This document shows, one piece after another, positions 1 to 10,167 of a DNA stretch of 64,000 bases (positions are counted from its first letter, which is position 1; each line of letters starts with the position of its first letter). The stretch comes from Nocardia donostiensis. Its GTDB lineage: Bacteria; Actinomycetota; Actinomycetes; Mycobacteriales; Mycobacteriaceae. Both the position numbers and the translations under genes were made by a program. A model generated the notes under the pieces. It had not been told where the DNA came from. It saw only the letters and a list, made by a program, of their open reading frames with translations, and ran no database searches. The stretch is taken from contig NZ_MUKP01000008.1 in NCBI RefSeq assembly GCF_002081715.1, positions 115,420 through 179,419 on the forward strand, given 5' to 3'.

Positions 1-565
1 GACCGAACACCCCGTTGCGGTGCGCGGCGAATCCGAGTCGGTCACGCAGCGCCGTCGGCAATTCCCTGGTCAGGAAGGTCTCCCACCGATAGGTGTAGGA
101 CTTACCCGGCCCCGCCGACAGGACCTGCAGACCACCCGACCCCGACGACGACCCGGTTTGCGGCGGAATACCGAAGAAGGTGCTCGGCGCATTCCAGTCG
201 GTGTAGAAACTGGATTGCCCGCCGACCGGCATCACGACGTTGATATTCCACTTGGTGAATTCCCGGGCGATATCGGTATCGATTTCCCAGCCACTGAGGT
301 CTTCACGCGCCCGCATACCGTCCAGCGCGTACACCACCCGCGAGGTGTTCCCGTCGGCGGCGCGGAAAACACGCGTTTTGATCGGCCCCATACTGGAGTC
401 GACCCAGAAGTCGAACCCAGCCGGATCGAACGCGGCTCGCGCGGCCGTGCCACCGCTGACCAGGGAAAAACCTTGGATCAGGACGGCGATCACGACGGCG
501 AGGATCAGCCCGTGGCCGCGACGGTCGCGCCGGGGAATCGCCGACCAGGGGCGTCGGGCAGACAT
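1..565 (-). CDS. Antigen-85-type mycolyltransferase/esterase, 5' part only
   Basis: Reading the minus strand from ATG at 565 gives an open frame of 188 codons that runs off the left edge. Residues 1-45 are a basic N-terminus, a hydrophobic segment (LILAVVIAVLIQGFSLV) and an AxA-type cleavage region, so export is expected. The mature part starts FDFWVDSSMGPIKTRVF and continues with YALDGMRAREDLSGWEI and NVVMPVGGQSSFYTDW, which is the N-terminal half of the Ag85/mycolyltransferase fold. These enzymes move mycolates onto trehalose or arabinogalactan in the cell envelope. The catalytic Ser, Glu and His lie beyond the window. A purine-rich GAAAGG about 10 nt upstream supports the start. Confidence 0.88.
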   Translation of the reverse strand, partial: MSARRPWSAIPRRDRRGHGLILAVVIAVLIQGFSLVSGGTAARAAFDPAGFDFWVDSSMGPIKTRVFRAADGNTSRVVYALDGMRAREDLSGWEIDTDIAREFTKWNINVVMPVGGQSSFYTDWNAPSTFFGIPPQTGSSSGSGGLQVLSAGPGKSYTYRWETFLTRELPTALRDRLGFAAHRNGVFG

Positions 566-983
566 AGTGGCAATGGCCTTTCGTTCGAGCGAACACTTTT
601 CTGCCACCGCCCGCCACTGCGGGCGATGGAAATCCAGACCGGTGACGCTGAACGGCACAGAAAGGCCCTCCGTAGCACCGCGTCACCAGTCGTTCTTTCG
701 CTCGAACAGAACCAATAGTTACCGTATTGTGATATACCCCTCCCGACTCTCCCCTGACGTATAACCGATCCCGAGCCGACCTGCGCACCCGCGGCCCGGT
801 GCGCTCCTTCACCGTGCTGCCCGCGTCGACCGGCAACGGCACTCAGATCACGAACCAGGACTCGTCCGAGGCGGGCAAGCACGGCATTACTGTCATCGAC
901 CCCTGCCTGCGTCCTGTGATCTTCGCGCGTTTCACGCAGTGCAGCGCCCTCGCGTAATGTGCCCCATCGAGGAGGAGCCGACG
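566..983. other. Intergenic, divergent promoters
   Basis: About 420 bases separate the mycolyltransferase from the methyltransferase. Two related segments rich in TTCG/CGAA lie at about 578-593 and 690-706. An open frame without a usable upstream start ends at 956 and encodes up to about 50 residues (ending ARFTQCSALA). I do not recognise it and it may be a gene remnant. Confidence 0.4.
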
Positions 984-1598
984 ATGAGCGAACGTATCCC
1001 CAGCCAGTGGGAAGAGATCACGGCCGCCGACCCGACGCATTCCACCTGGTATGTGGAACGGTTCCGGACGATGGCGGCGGCGGGCCAGGACATCGTCGGG
1101 GAGGCGCGGCTGATCGACGCGATGCTGGGCCGCGGCGGGCGGGTTCTCGACGCGGGATGCGGGCCGGGTCGGCTGGGCGGATATCTACACCGGGCAGGCC
1201 ATACCGTGGTGGGCGTCGATGTCGATCCGGTACTGATCGCCGCGGCGCAGGAAGACCATCCCGGCCCGACCTGGCTGGTCGGGGATCTCGCCGAATTGGA
1301 CCTGTCCAGCCGGGGAGTGGAGCCCGATTTCGATATCGTCGTGTGCGCGGGCAACGTGATGACCTTCCTTGCTCCGTCCACGCGGCGGACGGTGCTGGCC
1401 GGGTTCGCCCGTCACCTCGCCCCCGGCGGCCGGGCGGTCATCGGGTTCGGCGCCGATCGCGGCTACGAATTCCCCGAATTCCTGGCCGACGCCGCGGCGG
1501 CGGGCCTCACCGAGGATTTGCTGCTGTCCACCTGGGATCTGCGTCCGTTCACCGAGAAGTCCGACTTCCTGGTCGCCATATTCTCGCAGGCGCGTTGA
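984..1598 (+). CDS. Class I SAM-dependent methyltransferase
   Basis: The 204-residue protein has SAM motif I as VLDAGCGPGRLGGYL, an acidic motif II end (VVGVDVDPVLI) and a post-I region GDLAELDL, typical of small class I methyltransferases. The substrate cannot be read from the sequence. The start at 984 is chosen because GGAGGAG at 971-977 is well spaced; an upstream in-frame ATG at 957 has no site. The last codons run into the terminal hairpin of a decayed IS605-type element, so the end of this gene borders an insertion site. Confidence 0.8.
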   Translation: MSERIPSQWEEITAADPTHSTWYVERFRTMAAAGQDIVGEARLIDAMLGRGGRVLDAGCGPGRLGGYLHRAGHTVVGVDVDPVLIAAAQEDHPGPTWLVGDLAELDLSSRGVEPDFDIVVCAGNVMTFLAPSTRRTVLAGFARHLAPGGRAVIGFGADRGYEFPEFLADAAAAGLTEDLLLSTWDLRPFTEKSDFLVAIFSQAR

Positions 1599-1640
1599 CT
1601 TCCTCCCCACCGTGAACGGTGGGGATTCCTACGCAGCCTC
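1596..1640 (-). repeat. IS200/IS605-type right-end hairpin (possible omega-RNA 3' end)
   Basis: Positions 1605-1624 form a hairpin with 9-bp arms CCCCACCGT/ACGGTGGGG and a 2-nt loop. On the minus strand this lies directly downstream of the tnpB remnant and is followed by AGGAAGTCAA, as expected for the right end of IS605-group elements, where the TnpB guide RNA scaffold ends. Sequence beyond it, inside the methyltransferase 3' end, would be the guide position. For the methyltransferase the same hairpin could act as a terminator. Confidence 0.55.
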
Positions 1641-1695
1641 ACCCGTGGTGGGGTCTGTTCGGTGGGTTCCTGTTTCACAGAGACGTGCCTCCCAC

Positions 1696-2010
1696 TTACG
1701 CGGCAGGGCTTACGGTCTCTCCGCAGGCGTTCAACCTCTCGGCCCGTCCAGCCGCGAGAATATTCTTGGCCGCGTTCGCATCGTGGTCGTGGCTGGCGCC
1801 ACAGGTGCATGCCCATTCCCGGACGTGCAAGGGTTTCTTCCCACCCACAGCCCCGCACACCGAACACCTTTGCGTGGAGGGGAACCAGCGGTCGACCTTC
1901 CTGAACCCGCGGCCGTATCGGTGGGCTTCTCCTCCAACATGCGGGTGAACAGGCCCCACCCGGCATCGTGCACCGACTTCGCGAACCCGCCCGCTGATCA
2001 TCAGACCGAA
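1696..2010 (-). pseudogene. tnpB: Truncated, frameshifted TnpB (IS605 OrfB) C-terminus
   Basis: The minus strand encodes the last part of TnpB: GFRKVDRWFPSTQRCSVCG, a second Cys pair (CTCGASHDHDANAAKNIL) and a short tail ending ETVSPAA. This covers the zinc-finger insert and the last RuvC motif (DxDxNAAxN). The preceding segment (HDAGWGLFTRMLEEK) lies in another frame, with a shift near 1915. Nothing matching the N-terminal two thirds of TnpB is present beyond about 2010. No TnpA is seen. The element is dead for nuclease activity. Confidence 0.8.
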
Positions 2011-2041
2011 CTCCGGCATCGTTCGCTCATCGGCGCGGAAG

Positions 2042-2290
2042 ATGTTGGTGCACAGCGCTTATACCGTCGGCCACCGCACCTGTCGTCTCGGTATCGAAAT
2101 ATCTGGCCGCAGAACGGTCGACGCTGTACTCCACCGCGAAGGCGTGCCCGTGTGGGCTGGGAAGCGAGCGTGGTGCGCGCCTATCGTCTACCCCGCGCCC
2201 CTCCCCGAGCGGTTCGACGCCGTCACCTCAACCGCTGCTGCGGAGATTTACCGCGATGTCGGAGGGCCCTGGAATGATTCGGTCACATGA
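2042..2290 (+). CDS. Unrecognised small ORF
   Basis: An 82-codon frame that ends in TGA overlapping the ATG of the MmcQ-like gene at 2287. It contains TVDAVLHREGVPVWAGKRAW and PLPERFDAVTSTAAAEIYRD, which look protein-like but match no family I can name. There is no clear ribosome site. It may be a remnant left by the IS605 insertion next door. Confidence 0.25.
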   Translation: MLVHSAYTVGHRTCRLGIEISGRRTVDAVLHREGVPVWAGKRAWCAPIVYPAPLPERFDAVTSTAAAEIYRDVGGPWNDSVT

Positions 2291-2625
2291 ACGCCACTGG
2301 AGACGACGTCCGCGCCTTCGCTTTGTCACTGCCCGAGACAGCCGAGCAATTCACGTGGGGCATGCCCACTTTCCGTGTGGCGGGAAAGCTGTTCCTCACC
2401 CTCCCGGAGTCCGAAACCTCCATGGCGGTCCGCTGCCCCACCGTCGACCGCGATGAACTCGTCGTCGCCGAACCGCACAAATTCTGGATCGCGGCCCACG
2501 AAGCGAACAACCCGTGGGTCCGAGTCCACCTCGCCTCCCTCGACGACCGTGACGAACTGGAAGCCATCGTCGTCGATTCGTGGCGGCAGGCCGCGCCGCG
2601 GCAGCTACTCGACGACTCCGAATGA
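2287..2625 (+). CDS. MmcQ/YjbR family protein
   Basis: The 112-residue product fits the MmcQ/YjbR fold (CyaY-like, often called DNA-binding): LSLPETAEQFTWGMPTFRV, KLFLTLPESETSMAVRC, a basic middle and WVRVHLASLDDRDELEAI near the C-terminus. Length is typical (about 110-120). Its biochemical role is unknown. The stop overlaps the ATG of the following MarR-type remnant (ATGA at 2622-2625), so the two were or are translationally coupled. Confidence 0.75.
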   Translation: MNATGDDVRAFALSLPETAEQFTWGMPTFRVAGKLFLTLPESETSMAVRCPTVDRDELVVAEPHKFWIAAHEANNPWVRVHLASLDDRDELEAIVVDSWRQAAPRQLLDDSE

Positions 2626-2880
2626 CGCGGTATAGCACCGTTCACGAAAACGTCGGTGAGGTCCTGCGGGAGCTCACCGACCGAAGCTGGATCACCCGCG
2701 ACCCGAGTGGGCGCTACACCCTCACCGACGCCGGCCGGTCAGCGCATTCCGCAGCGGCGCAGATCGTGGGGCGCGTCCGGGGAACTTTCGAGCGCGGGAG
2801 TCACCGAACAGGAATTCACCCAGATGATGGACATCCTGGGCCGCATCCTCGCGTGTGGTCCCCTGATGACGAGAACGTGA
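2622..2880 (+). pseudogene. MarR-family regulator, C-terminal remnant with frameshift
   Basis: The first frame reads a winged-helix wing (LTDRSWITRDPSGRYTLTDA) followed by a helix (HSAAAQIVGRVRGTFERG). The family-typical continuation GVTEQEFTQMMDILGRILA lies in another frame, with the shift near 2800. The N-terminal dimerisation helix and the recognition helix are missing, so this is a truncated and frameshifted relic joined to the MmcQ-like gene. Confidence 0.6.
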
Positions 2881-2927
2881 CGACCTCGATGTCTTACGCT
2901 CGGACAAAGTCCGAGCTGGTTCCAGCA

Positions 2928-3995
2928 CTACACAGCGATGTTGCTGTGGTTCGCCGCGAAGTTGTTCGCGTTCGCGATGCGCTGCGCTCGTGCGTGGCCG
3001 GAGCTTCGCTCGTAGTACTGGTCGAACACTGCTGCCGCCTGGCCGGGCGACTGCGCGGATTGCAGGTGCGCCCACGCGGTCGTTTCGGTGGCTCGCACCC
3101 CTTCCCCGCCCCGCATCTCATACACCAGGAAGTCGACCTGGACATCCCAGTCTGTGACGCTCTGACCACGGCTCGCGGCAAACGCTTCCAGCGCCTCCCT
3201 TCGTCCACCACGCCATTGAGCCAGTCCGATCGCGCCTTCGCCGGGATTGTAGGCGCCTGTGTTGAAGCCCGATTCGGTCTGCAGATTGCCGACGATTCCC
3301 GCCGCTTGCGCCGGTGTCAGCCCATGCTTCTCGATGAGGCGCTGATAGATCTTGTCCGCCGTCACCTTCTGGCCCGCGCCCATCGGTTGTGGGGCAGCGT
3401 TACTGACGACCGGGCTGGCCGTGGGTTGATAACCGCGGTTATAGGTGGGGGTGGCGGTGGGGTAGCCTCCGCTGTAAGCGGGTGGGGTGGAGTTGCTGGT
3501 CGTCGGCTGCTGGCCGTAGTCCACATTACGGGACTGCCTGTCCAGTTCCTCGTACGCGTCGCTGACGTCACCTGCGGCCTCGGTGACAGCTTTGTCGATA
3601 TTGGCCACCGCGGTGACTTGGGTGAGCAGGTCAGGTTTTTTCGGTACGCCGCCGACGATCTCCTTGATTGCTTTCACGAGCTCTTCGACTTCGGTCCGCA
3701 CGGTATTGCTGACGCTCGCCGACATCCCTGCGATTTCGGCGATATTGGTGTCCAGCGACTCCCAGTCCTCCTGGTATTGCTCGACCTCGTCCTTCTTGTC
3801 CTCGTATCGGTTCTCCAGTTCACTGGTTTCGTACTGGCGTTTACCCAGGTTGTCGAGACTTTCGACGGTGATCGTCTGCGCCGTTCCGTCGCCCAGACCT
3901 TCCATCAGCTTATCCAGTACCGCCTCTGCGTGAGTCAGATAGCTGTTGAGCAGCTCGGCGTCTGTAACTCTGGGCAGCTTCACCGGATCGGCCAT
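2928..3995 (-). CDS. Cell-wall hydrolase with phage-tail-lysozyme domain and coiled N-terminus
   Basis: 355 residues. Residues 1-150 are charged and helical (RYEDKKDEVEQYQEDWESLD), resembling the helical leaders of ESX-associated proteins. Residues 160-205 are a Pro/Thr/Tyr-rich linker. Residues about 208-355 match the phage tail lysozyme (Phage_lysozyme2) domain: IYQRLIEKHGLTPAQAAGIV, GNLQTESGFNTGAYNPGEGA, GLAQWRGGRREAL. The Glu in TESGF is the likely catalytic acid. No signal peptide is visible, so type VII or non-classical export is plausible (inference). It is divergent from dosR, with a 280-base promoter region between them. Confidence 0.8.
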   Translation of the reverse strand: MADPVKLPRVTDAELLNSYLTHAEAVLDKLMEGLGDGTAQTITVESLDNLGKRQYETSELENRYEDKKDEVEQYQEDWESLDTNIAEIAGMSASVSNTVRTEVEELVKAIKEIVGGVPKKPDLLTQVTAVANIDKAVTEAAGDVSDAYEELDRQSRNVDYGQQPTTSNSTPPAYSGGYPTATPTYNRGYQPTASPVVSNAAPQPMGAGQKVTADKIYQRLIEKHGLTPAQAAGIVGNLQTESGFNTGAYNPGEGAIGLAQWRGGRREALEAFAASRGQSVTDWDVQVDFLVYEMRGGEGVRATETTAWAHLQSAQSPGQAAAVFDQYYERSSGHARAQRIANANNFAANHSNIAV

Positions 3996-4275
3996 GATCC
4001 ACCTCTCACCACACGCCCCACGGGGCGGCCATCAGACAGCGAATTCTGCCGCTCGCACCGGCGGATGGGGCGCTGAAAGCCCCTCGGTATCGATATCATG
4101 GCCCCTACCGGTTTCGTCGCCTCATCTCGAATCCCGCTCGCCGTAGTGCTGGACTTCGCTCCGCCGAGCTCTTCCGGCAGGTAACCGCAGTTTAGTCGGC
4201 ATTACGCCGCCCTCCCTCCCGAAAATGGGAATACCTACGCTGGATTCATGCCGCGGACAAGGAAGAGGTGTGCCC

Positions 4276-4923
4276 GTGATCAGGGTGTTCTTGGTCGACG
4301 ATCACGAGATCGTCCGGCGCGGTATCAGTGACCTCATCGCAGTGGAACCGGATCTGGAGGTGGTCGGCGAGGCGGGCGGCGTCGCTCAGGCGTTGAGCCG
4401 GATCCCGGCGCTGCGCCCGGATGTGGCGGTGCTGGATGTGCGGTTGCCCGACGGCAACGGTATCGAGCTGTGCCGCGAGTTGTTGTCGACGAATCAGGAG
4501 TTGCGTTGTCTGATCCTGACCTCGTTCACCGATGAGCAGGCGATGCTCGACGCGATCCTGGCGGGGGCCAGCGGCTACGTCGTCAAAGACATCACCAGCC
4601 TGGAGCTGATCGACGCCATCCGCGAAGTCGGGGCGGGCAAATCGCTACTGGACAATCGCGCTGCCGCCGCGCTGATGGCGAAACTGCGGTCCGATGCCGA
4701 AGCGGCGAGCGGCCCGCTGGCCGGGTTGACCGAGCAAGAACGCACCCTGCTCGCGCTGCTCGGCGAGGGGCTCACCAACCGCCAGATCGCGGCACGGATG
4801 TTCCTGGCGGAGAAGACGGTGAAGAACTACGTATCGCGTTTGCTGAGCAAACTCGGCGTGCAGCGACGCACCCAGGCTGCCGTGCTCGCTTCGAAGCTGC
4901 GCCAGTCCAGCGGCAAGGAGTGA
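4276..4923 (+). CDS. dosR: DosR/DevR-like NarL-family response regulator
   Basis: 215 residues: receiver domain 1-120 and LuxR-type HTH about 148-212. With GTG at 4276 as the start, acidic pocket D8/D9, phospho-acceptor D54 (VLDVRLPDG) and K104 (YVVKDI) fall on the same numbers as in M. tuberculosis DosR, which fixes this start; GAAGAGG lies 7-12 nt upstream. The recognition helix reads [17 protein letters not shown]. DosR activates hypoxia, NO and CO response genes. Here it is not adjacent to its kinase, which lies about 3.5 kb away on the same strand. The gene ends 30 bases before the convergent nitroreductase. Confidence 0.9.
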   Translation: MIRVFLVDDHEIVRRGISDLIAVEPDLEVVGEAGGVAQALSRIPALRPDVAVLDVRLPDGNGIELCRELLSTNQELRCLILTSFTDEQAMLDAILAGASGYVVKDITSLELIDAIREVGAGKSLLDNRAAAALMAKLRSDAEAASGPLAGLTEQERTLLALLGEGLTNRQIAARMFLAEKTVKNYVSRLLSKLGVQRRTQAAVLASKLRQSSGKE

Positions 4924-4952
4924 CTACCGAGCAGGCGATGAGGAACCGGTGG

Positions 4953-5936
4953 CTAGCGTTCGAGCACTACCTCCAGCACCTCGTCGATCGGGCGGCGTGG
5001 CGTCGGCGGTGGCCGGGGCGCGGTCGATTCGCCGATACGGATCAGTGCCTGCGGATGCGTCATGTTCAGCAGGTCGGCGACTCTCGCCCGAACCGACGGC
5101 ACCTCGGTCATATGCGTCAGCACACAGGTGGACAGGCCTTCGACAGTGCATTCCAGCAGGACCGCCGACAGCGCGGTACCACAGGCCAGTAGTGACGGCG
5201 CGGAATCGTCCCGGGTCGACAGCGCGATGAGGGTGGCGCGGTCGTCGGCATCGGGTTCGCCTGCGGGCGCGGCGGACCCAGCGGGAAAGACCCGGCCTGC
5301 GGGCACGTGCGCGGAGGTGCGCGACGACGGCAGCGCCGAGGCCGGGATGCCCACCTCCTTACGTGCGGTATTGCCCGCCCACCAGGTCAGTTCCCTCTGG
5401 TACCTGGGGTCGTGTCTGCGCAGAGCGGCCGTGGTCTGCGAGATATTGTCCAGTTCGCGTAGCTGCCCGGCATCGAGCACCCGCAGATCGACATGCCGGC
5501 GACGGCACAGGCTGCGCAGCACCACCTCCAGGCCGGCCCACGATTCGGGCGGGGTCATCGGCATCCGATCGGTGTATCGGGCATCGATCGCGGCGGCCAG
5601 CAGTTCGTCGGCCTCCAGTGCCCGATGCCATCCGGTGAACGTCAGCGACGCCAGATGCGCGCGGTCGGCCGGCTCAGGGAATTCGATGACACGCACCTCC
5701 CATCCGGCCGCGGCACAGGCCGTCTGGGCATGGTCGAGCACCGCGCCGCAGGCCAGGATGCCCTGACAGTTGAAGGCATCGGTCGAGGGAAGGAGCCGTC
5801 CCGCGTCGACGAACAGTGCCGCGACAGAACCGTCCCACCGCCAGCGCCACGGTTGGCTGTTGTGCAGCGACGGTGCGCGGCAGGCACGAGCCAGCACCCG
5901 GCGCACCGTGTCGATGTCCGGATTTCCCTCGCTCAT
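4953..5936 (-). CDS. Acg/Rv3131-type nitroreductase-like protein
   Basis: 327 residues with the pattern of the actinobacterial Acg family: VLARACRAPSLHNSQPWRW at the N-terminus, RYTDRMPM in the middle, SLLACGTALSAVLLECTVEG and a C-terminal PQALIRIGE. These proteins have a duplicated nitroreductase fold and bind FMN; several are DosR-regulated in mycobacteria. A catalytic role here is inference. It lies downstream of the Hrp1-like gene on the same strand with a 175-base gap that holds a candidate DosR site. Confidence 0.82.
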   Translation of the reverse strand: MSEGNPDIDTVRRVLARACRAPSLHNSQPWRWRWDGSVAALFVDAGRLLPSTDAFNCQGILACGAVLDHAQTACAAAGWEVRVIEFPEPADRAHLASLTFTGWHRALEADELLAAAIDARYTDRMPMTPPESWAGLEVVLRSLCRRRHVDLRVLDAGQLRELDNISQTTAALRRHDPRYQRELTWWAGNTARKEVGIPASALPSSRTSAHVPAGRVFPAGSAAPAGEPDADDRATLIALSTRDDSAPSLLACGTALSAVLLECTVEGLSTCVLTHMTEVPSVRARVADLLNMTHPQALIRIGESTAPRPPPTPRRPIDEVLEVVLER

Positions 5937-6054
5937 CCCACCTCCTCACCGCTGGCCATCCCGCTATCACGTTCCGAGCCCGCACGCGACGGGCGCATGC
6001 GGGACCGTCCTCGGTCGGCGGTTTCAGTCTTGTCCCCGGCGCAGCGGTTCGGCA

Positions 6055-6068
6055 GGGTCCAACGGCCC
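6055..6068. promoter_or_regulatory. Candidate DosR-type operator
   Basis: GGGTCCAACGGCCC, extended to AGGGTCCAACGGCCCT, is a near-palindrome resembling the mycobacterial DosR box (GGGACnnnnGnCCC type). It lies about 120-130 nt upstream of the nitroreductase start. A weaker GGGACCGTCCTCGG lies at 6001-6014. Match was judged by eye only. Confidence 0.3.
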
Positions 6069-6111
6069 TGGTTTCGGTACTACCGCGGCCCTCGGTGGCC
6101 GTGATCAGGCG

Positions 6112-6564
6112 CTATTGCGGGTTGTCACCGGTCCGGGCTGGTAACTTGTGCTCGCAGACCGATCCGACGAATTCCCCGACGGTCAGTTCTGGCATCCCCC
6201 GCGCCAGATCGGCTTCGGTGATGATCCCGACCACCTTTCCCTGCTCGGTGACCGGAAGCCGGCGCACCTGGTATCGCTGCATGAGCGCCAGCGCTTCAGC
6301 CATATCGGTGCCGACGTCGACGGTGCGCAGTTCATCTCCCTGGGCGAATTCACCGGCTGTCGCTGTGCTCGGGTTGCGGCCCAGCGCAAGACAGTTCACG
6401 ACGATATCCCGGTCGGTGACGATCCCGACGGGATGGCCCTCGCCGTCACAGATCAGCAGGGAGCCGATATCCCGCTGCCGCATCTGCTGTGCCGCGACAT
6501 CCAGAGTGTCGCGTACTCCGATGGAGACCACATCCTCATGCATTACCGACTTCGCTGTGCTCAT
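6112..6564 (-). CDS. hrp1: Hrp1-like tandem CBS-domain protein
   Basis: 150 residues, two CBS motifs: about 7-60 (VMHEDVVSIGVRDTLDVAAQ, GIVTDRDIVVNCLALG) and about 75-135 (MQRYQVRRLPVTEQGKVVGI, ITEADLARGMPE). The ATAGEFA link between them matches M. tuberculosis Hrp1 (Rv2626c) closely, a DosR-induced dormancy protein of unclear biochemistry. CBS pairs usually bind adenosyl ligands. It sits in the dormancy-type cluster beside the nitroreductase and alcohol dehydrogenase, all on the minus strand, supporting co-regulation. Confidence 0.87.
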   Translation of the reverse strand: MSTAKSVMHEDVVSIGVRDTLDVAAQQMRQRDIGSLLICDGEGHPVGIVTDRDIVVNCLALGRNPSTATAGEFAQGDELRTVDVGTDMAEALALMQRYQVRRLPVTEQGKVVGIITEADLARGMPELTVGEFVGSVCEHKLPARTGDNPQ

Positions 6565-6687
6565 ATCTGGCCTCCCAACCAGGTCTGCACGATGGTGGTG
6601 CGACCATCATCGCCAGCCGCCTCGCACCGGGCCAGGGCACAAGGTAACGACCTGTGGCTACCTTCGGTAACCACCGGGTTCGATCGC

Positions 6688-7707
6688 TCAGGGCACGAGC
6701 ACCGCCGCACCGTCGAACCGGCCGTTCGACAGATCGTCCAGAGCCTGGTCGGCGTGGTCGAGCCGATATCTGTGGGTGGTCACCTGGATCGGATGCCGGG
6801 CGGCGAAGGCGAGGAACTCCCTGGCCTGGGCTCGGGTATTGGCGGTGACGCTGCGTATCTGCCGTTCCCGGAACAGGTGGCGCTGATAGTTCAGCGGCGG
6901 CACGTCGCTGAGATGGATACCGGCCAGCGCCAACGTCCCGCCCGCGTCGAGCGCTGCCAACGCGGGCGGCACCAGCTCGCCTGCCGGGGCGAACAGGATC
7001 GCCGAATCCAGCGGTTCCGGCGGCGGCTCGGCGGGGCCCTGTACCGATGCCGCACCGAGCTCGAGCGCGAGCGTTCGGGCTGCCTGTCCGCGGGTCATCA
7101 CGTGGACACGGGCGCCACGAGTGAGGGCCACCTGCGCGGTCAGATGCGCGCTGCCACCGAAACCGTAGATGCCGAGCACACCGTCCTCGGGTACCTGGGC
7201 CCGCATCAGCGCGTGATAGCCGATGATCCCCGCGCACAACAGCGGCGCCAGTTCTTCGTCGCCGTACCCCGAGGGCAGCGCGAGCGCGTAATCGGCGGGA
7301 GCCAGGGCGTATTCGGCGTATCCGCCGTCGGCGTCCCAGCCGGTGTACCGAGAGGACTGGCACAGGTTCTCCGTGCCGCGGCGACAGTATTTACACGTGC
7401 CGCAGGTATGACGCAGCCACGGGACGCCGACCCGGTCGCCGGGCGCGAGATCACTTGTCGTGCCCGGCCCGGCGAGCACGACTTCGGCGACGACCTCGTG
7501 ACCGGGCACCACATGCGGCCGGTGGACCGGCAGATCACCTTCGGCCACGTGCAGATCCGTCCGGCACACCCCGCATGCGAGGACCCGGACCAGCAGTTCG
7601 CCTGTGGCCGGGGTGGGAATGGGCACGTCGAGCCGCTCCAGGGGTCCGCTGGCGACCGGCCTGGGCGTGCTCACCCGCCAGGCGCGCATCGTCGCGTTCT
7701 TGCCCAT
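6688..7707 (-). CDS. Zinc-dependent alcohol dehydrogenase (AdhA-like)
   Basis: 339-residue MDR-family enzyme. Catalytic zinc ligands are in [15 protein letters not shown] and GHEVVAEV; the structural-zinc lobe has [16 protein letters not shown] Rossmann segment reads [17 protein letters not shown]. It should oxidise alcohols or reduce aldehydes with NAD(P). The start could be ATG at 7707 or the in-frame ATG 18 nt later. The central pattern resembles mycobacterial AdhA. It lies between the Hrp1-like and PPOX-fold genes on the same strand. Confidence 0.83.
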   Translation of the reverse strand: MGKNATMRAWRVSTPRPVASGPLERLDVPIPTPATGELLVRVLACGVCRTDLHVAEGDLPVHRPHVVPGHEVVAEVVLAGPGTTSDLAPGDRVGVPWLRHTCGTCKYCRRGTENLCQSSRYTGWDADGGYAEYALAPADYALALPSGYGDEELAPLLCAGIIGYHALMRAQVPEDGVLGIYGFGGSAHLTAQVALTRGARVHVMTRGQAARTLALELGAASVQGPAEPPPEPLDSAILFAPAGELVPPALAALDAGGTLALAGIHLSDVPPLNYQRHLFRERQIRSVTANTRAQAREFLAFAARHPIQVTTHRYRLDHADQALDDLSNGRFDGAAVLVP

Positions 7708-7765
7708 CCCTGCTCTCCGTTCCTCACCAGGTATCCGGATCGGCGCTGTGGACGGTCTGGGTGGC

Positions 7766-8209
7766 TCAGGCGACCAGTCTGAGACCGCTGACGATCGTGG
7801 GCTCGATCGTGATCACCGCTGCCGTTCGCGGTTCCACCCACGGCTGCAGGGTACGGCCGTATTCGGCGACCCGTTCGGGGGTCGTGACAGTACGCGCCAG
7901 CCCGGTGACCACCACCGACCAGCCGATGCGCCGCACGGGATCTATTTCGTCGGCCTCATAGGCGACGACGACCGATCTGCCGGGCCGCATCAGCGCGGCC
8001 AGCCCGGACAGCAGCCGCGTGCGCACGACCACGAAACCTTCGCTGTCGACCAGATGGTTGACGGGCCGGATCGCGGGTAGCGCGTTGCTGGTGAACACGA
8101 TACGTCCGAACGGCACGCTCGCCAGCAGGCCGAGCGCCTCGTCCCGCGCCAGTTCTACAGTGCGGCGGGCGTAACCGTCGTACTCCTGGCACAGTTCGGA
8201 CTCTTCCAC
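7766..8209 (-). CDS. Pyridoxamine 5'-phosphate oxidase-fold protein
   Basis: GTG at 8209 starts a 147-residue protein preceded by GAGGAAGTGGG; a longer frame to 8293 lacks a good site. Features are [48 protein letters not shown] and [10 protein letters not shown], the split beta-barrel of PPOX-like flavin/F420-binding proteins. Such genes occur in mycobacterial DosR regulons. The ligand (FMN, haem or F420) cannot be told. It is divergent from the sensor kinase across about 190 bases. Confidence 0.75.
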   Translation of the reverse strand: MEESELCQEYDGYARRTVELARDEALGLLASVPFGRIVFTSNALPAIRPVNHLVDSEGFVVVRTRLLSGLAALMRPGRSVVVAYEADEIDPVRRIGWSVVVTGLARTVTTPERVAEYGRTLQPWVEPRTAAVITIEPTIVSGLRLVA

Positions 8210-8373
8210 GTCGTGACACCCACTTCCTCGCTCGCTTCCTCGATCCCATCGCACCATCACCCCCGGGCAGCGCACAGAGGCGAATGCCCTCAACCGTGAT
8301 GGACCATCGGCCGGGACCGTTCGCGCGACTCGGCATCAGGAACGGACCGGTGACCGTGCTCTGGTGGCCATAG

Positions 8374-10152
<1,779 letters not shown>

Positions 10153-10167
10153 GCTACGGCTGCCCGG

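Noticed and set aside
578..706. SOS (LexA) box upstream of the mycolyltransferase
   Set aside because: TTCG/CGAA repeats occur but not in the GAAC-N4-GTTC arrangement with correct orientation.
2580..4076. 498-codon plus-strand ORF
   Set aside because: Its first 80 codons include the MarR relic, the remainder is antisense to the lysozyme-domain gene; not one protein.
6148..7782. 544-codon plus-strand ORF across the CBS and alcohol dehydrogenase genes
   Set aside because: Antisense to two well-supported genes, no recognisable domain.
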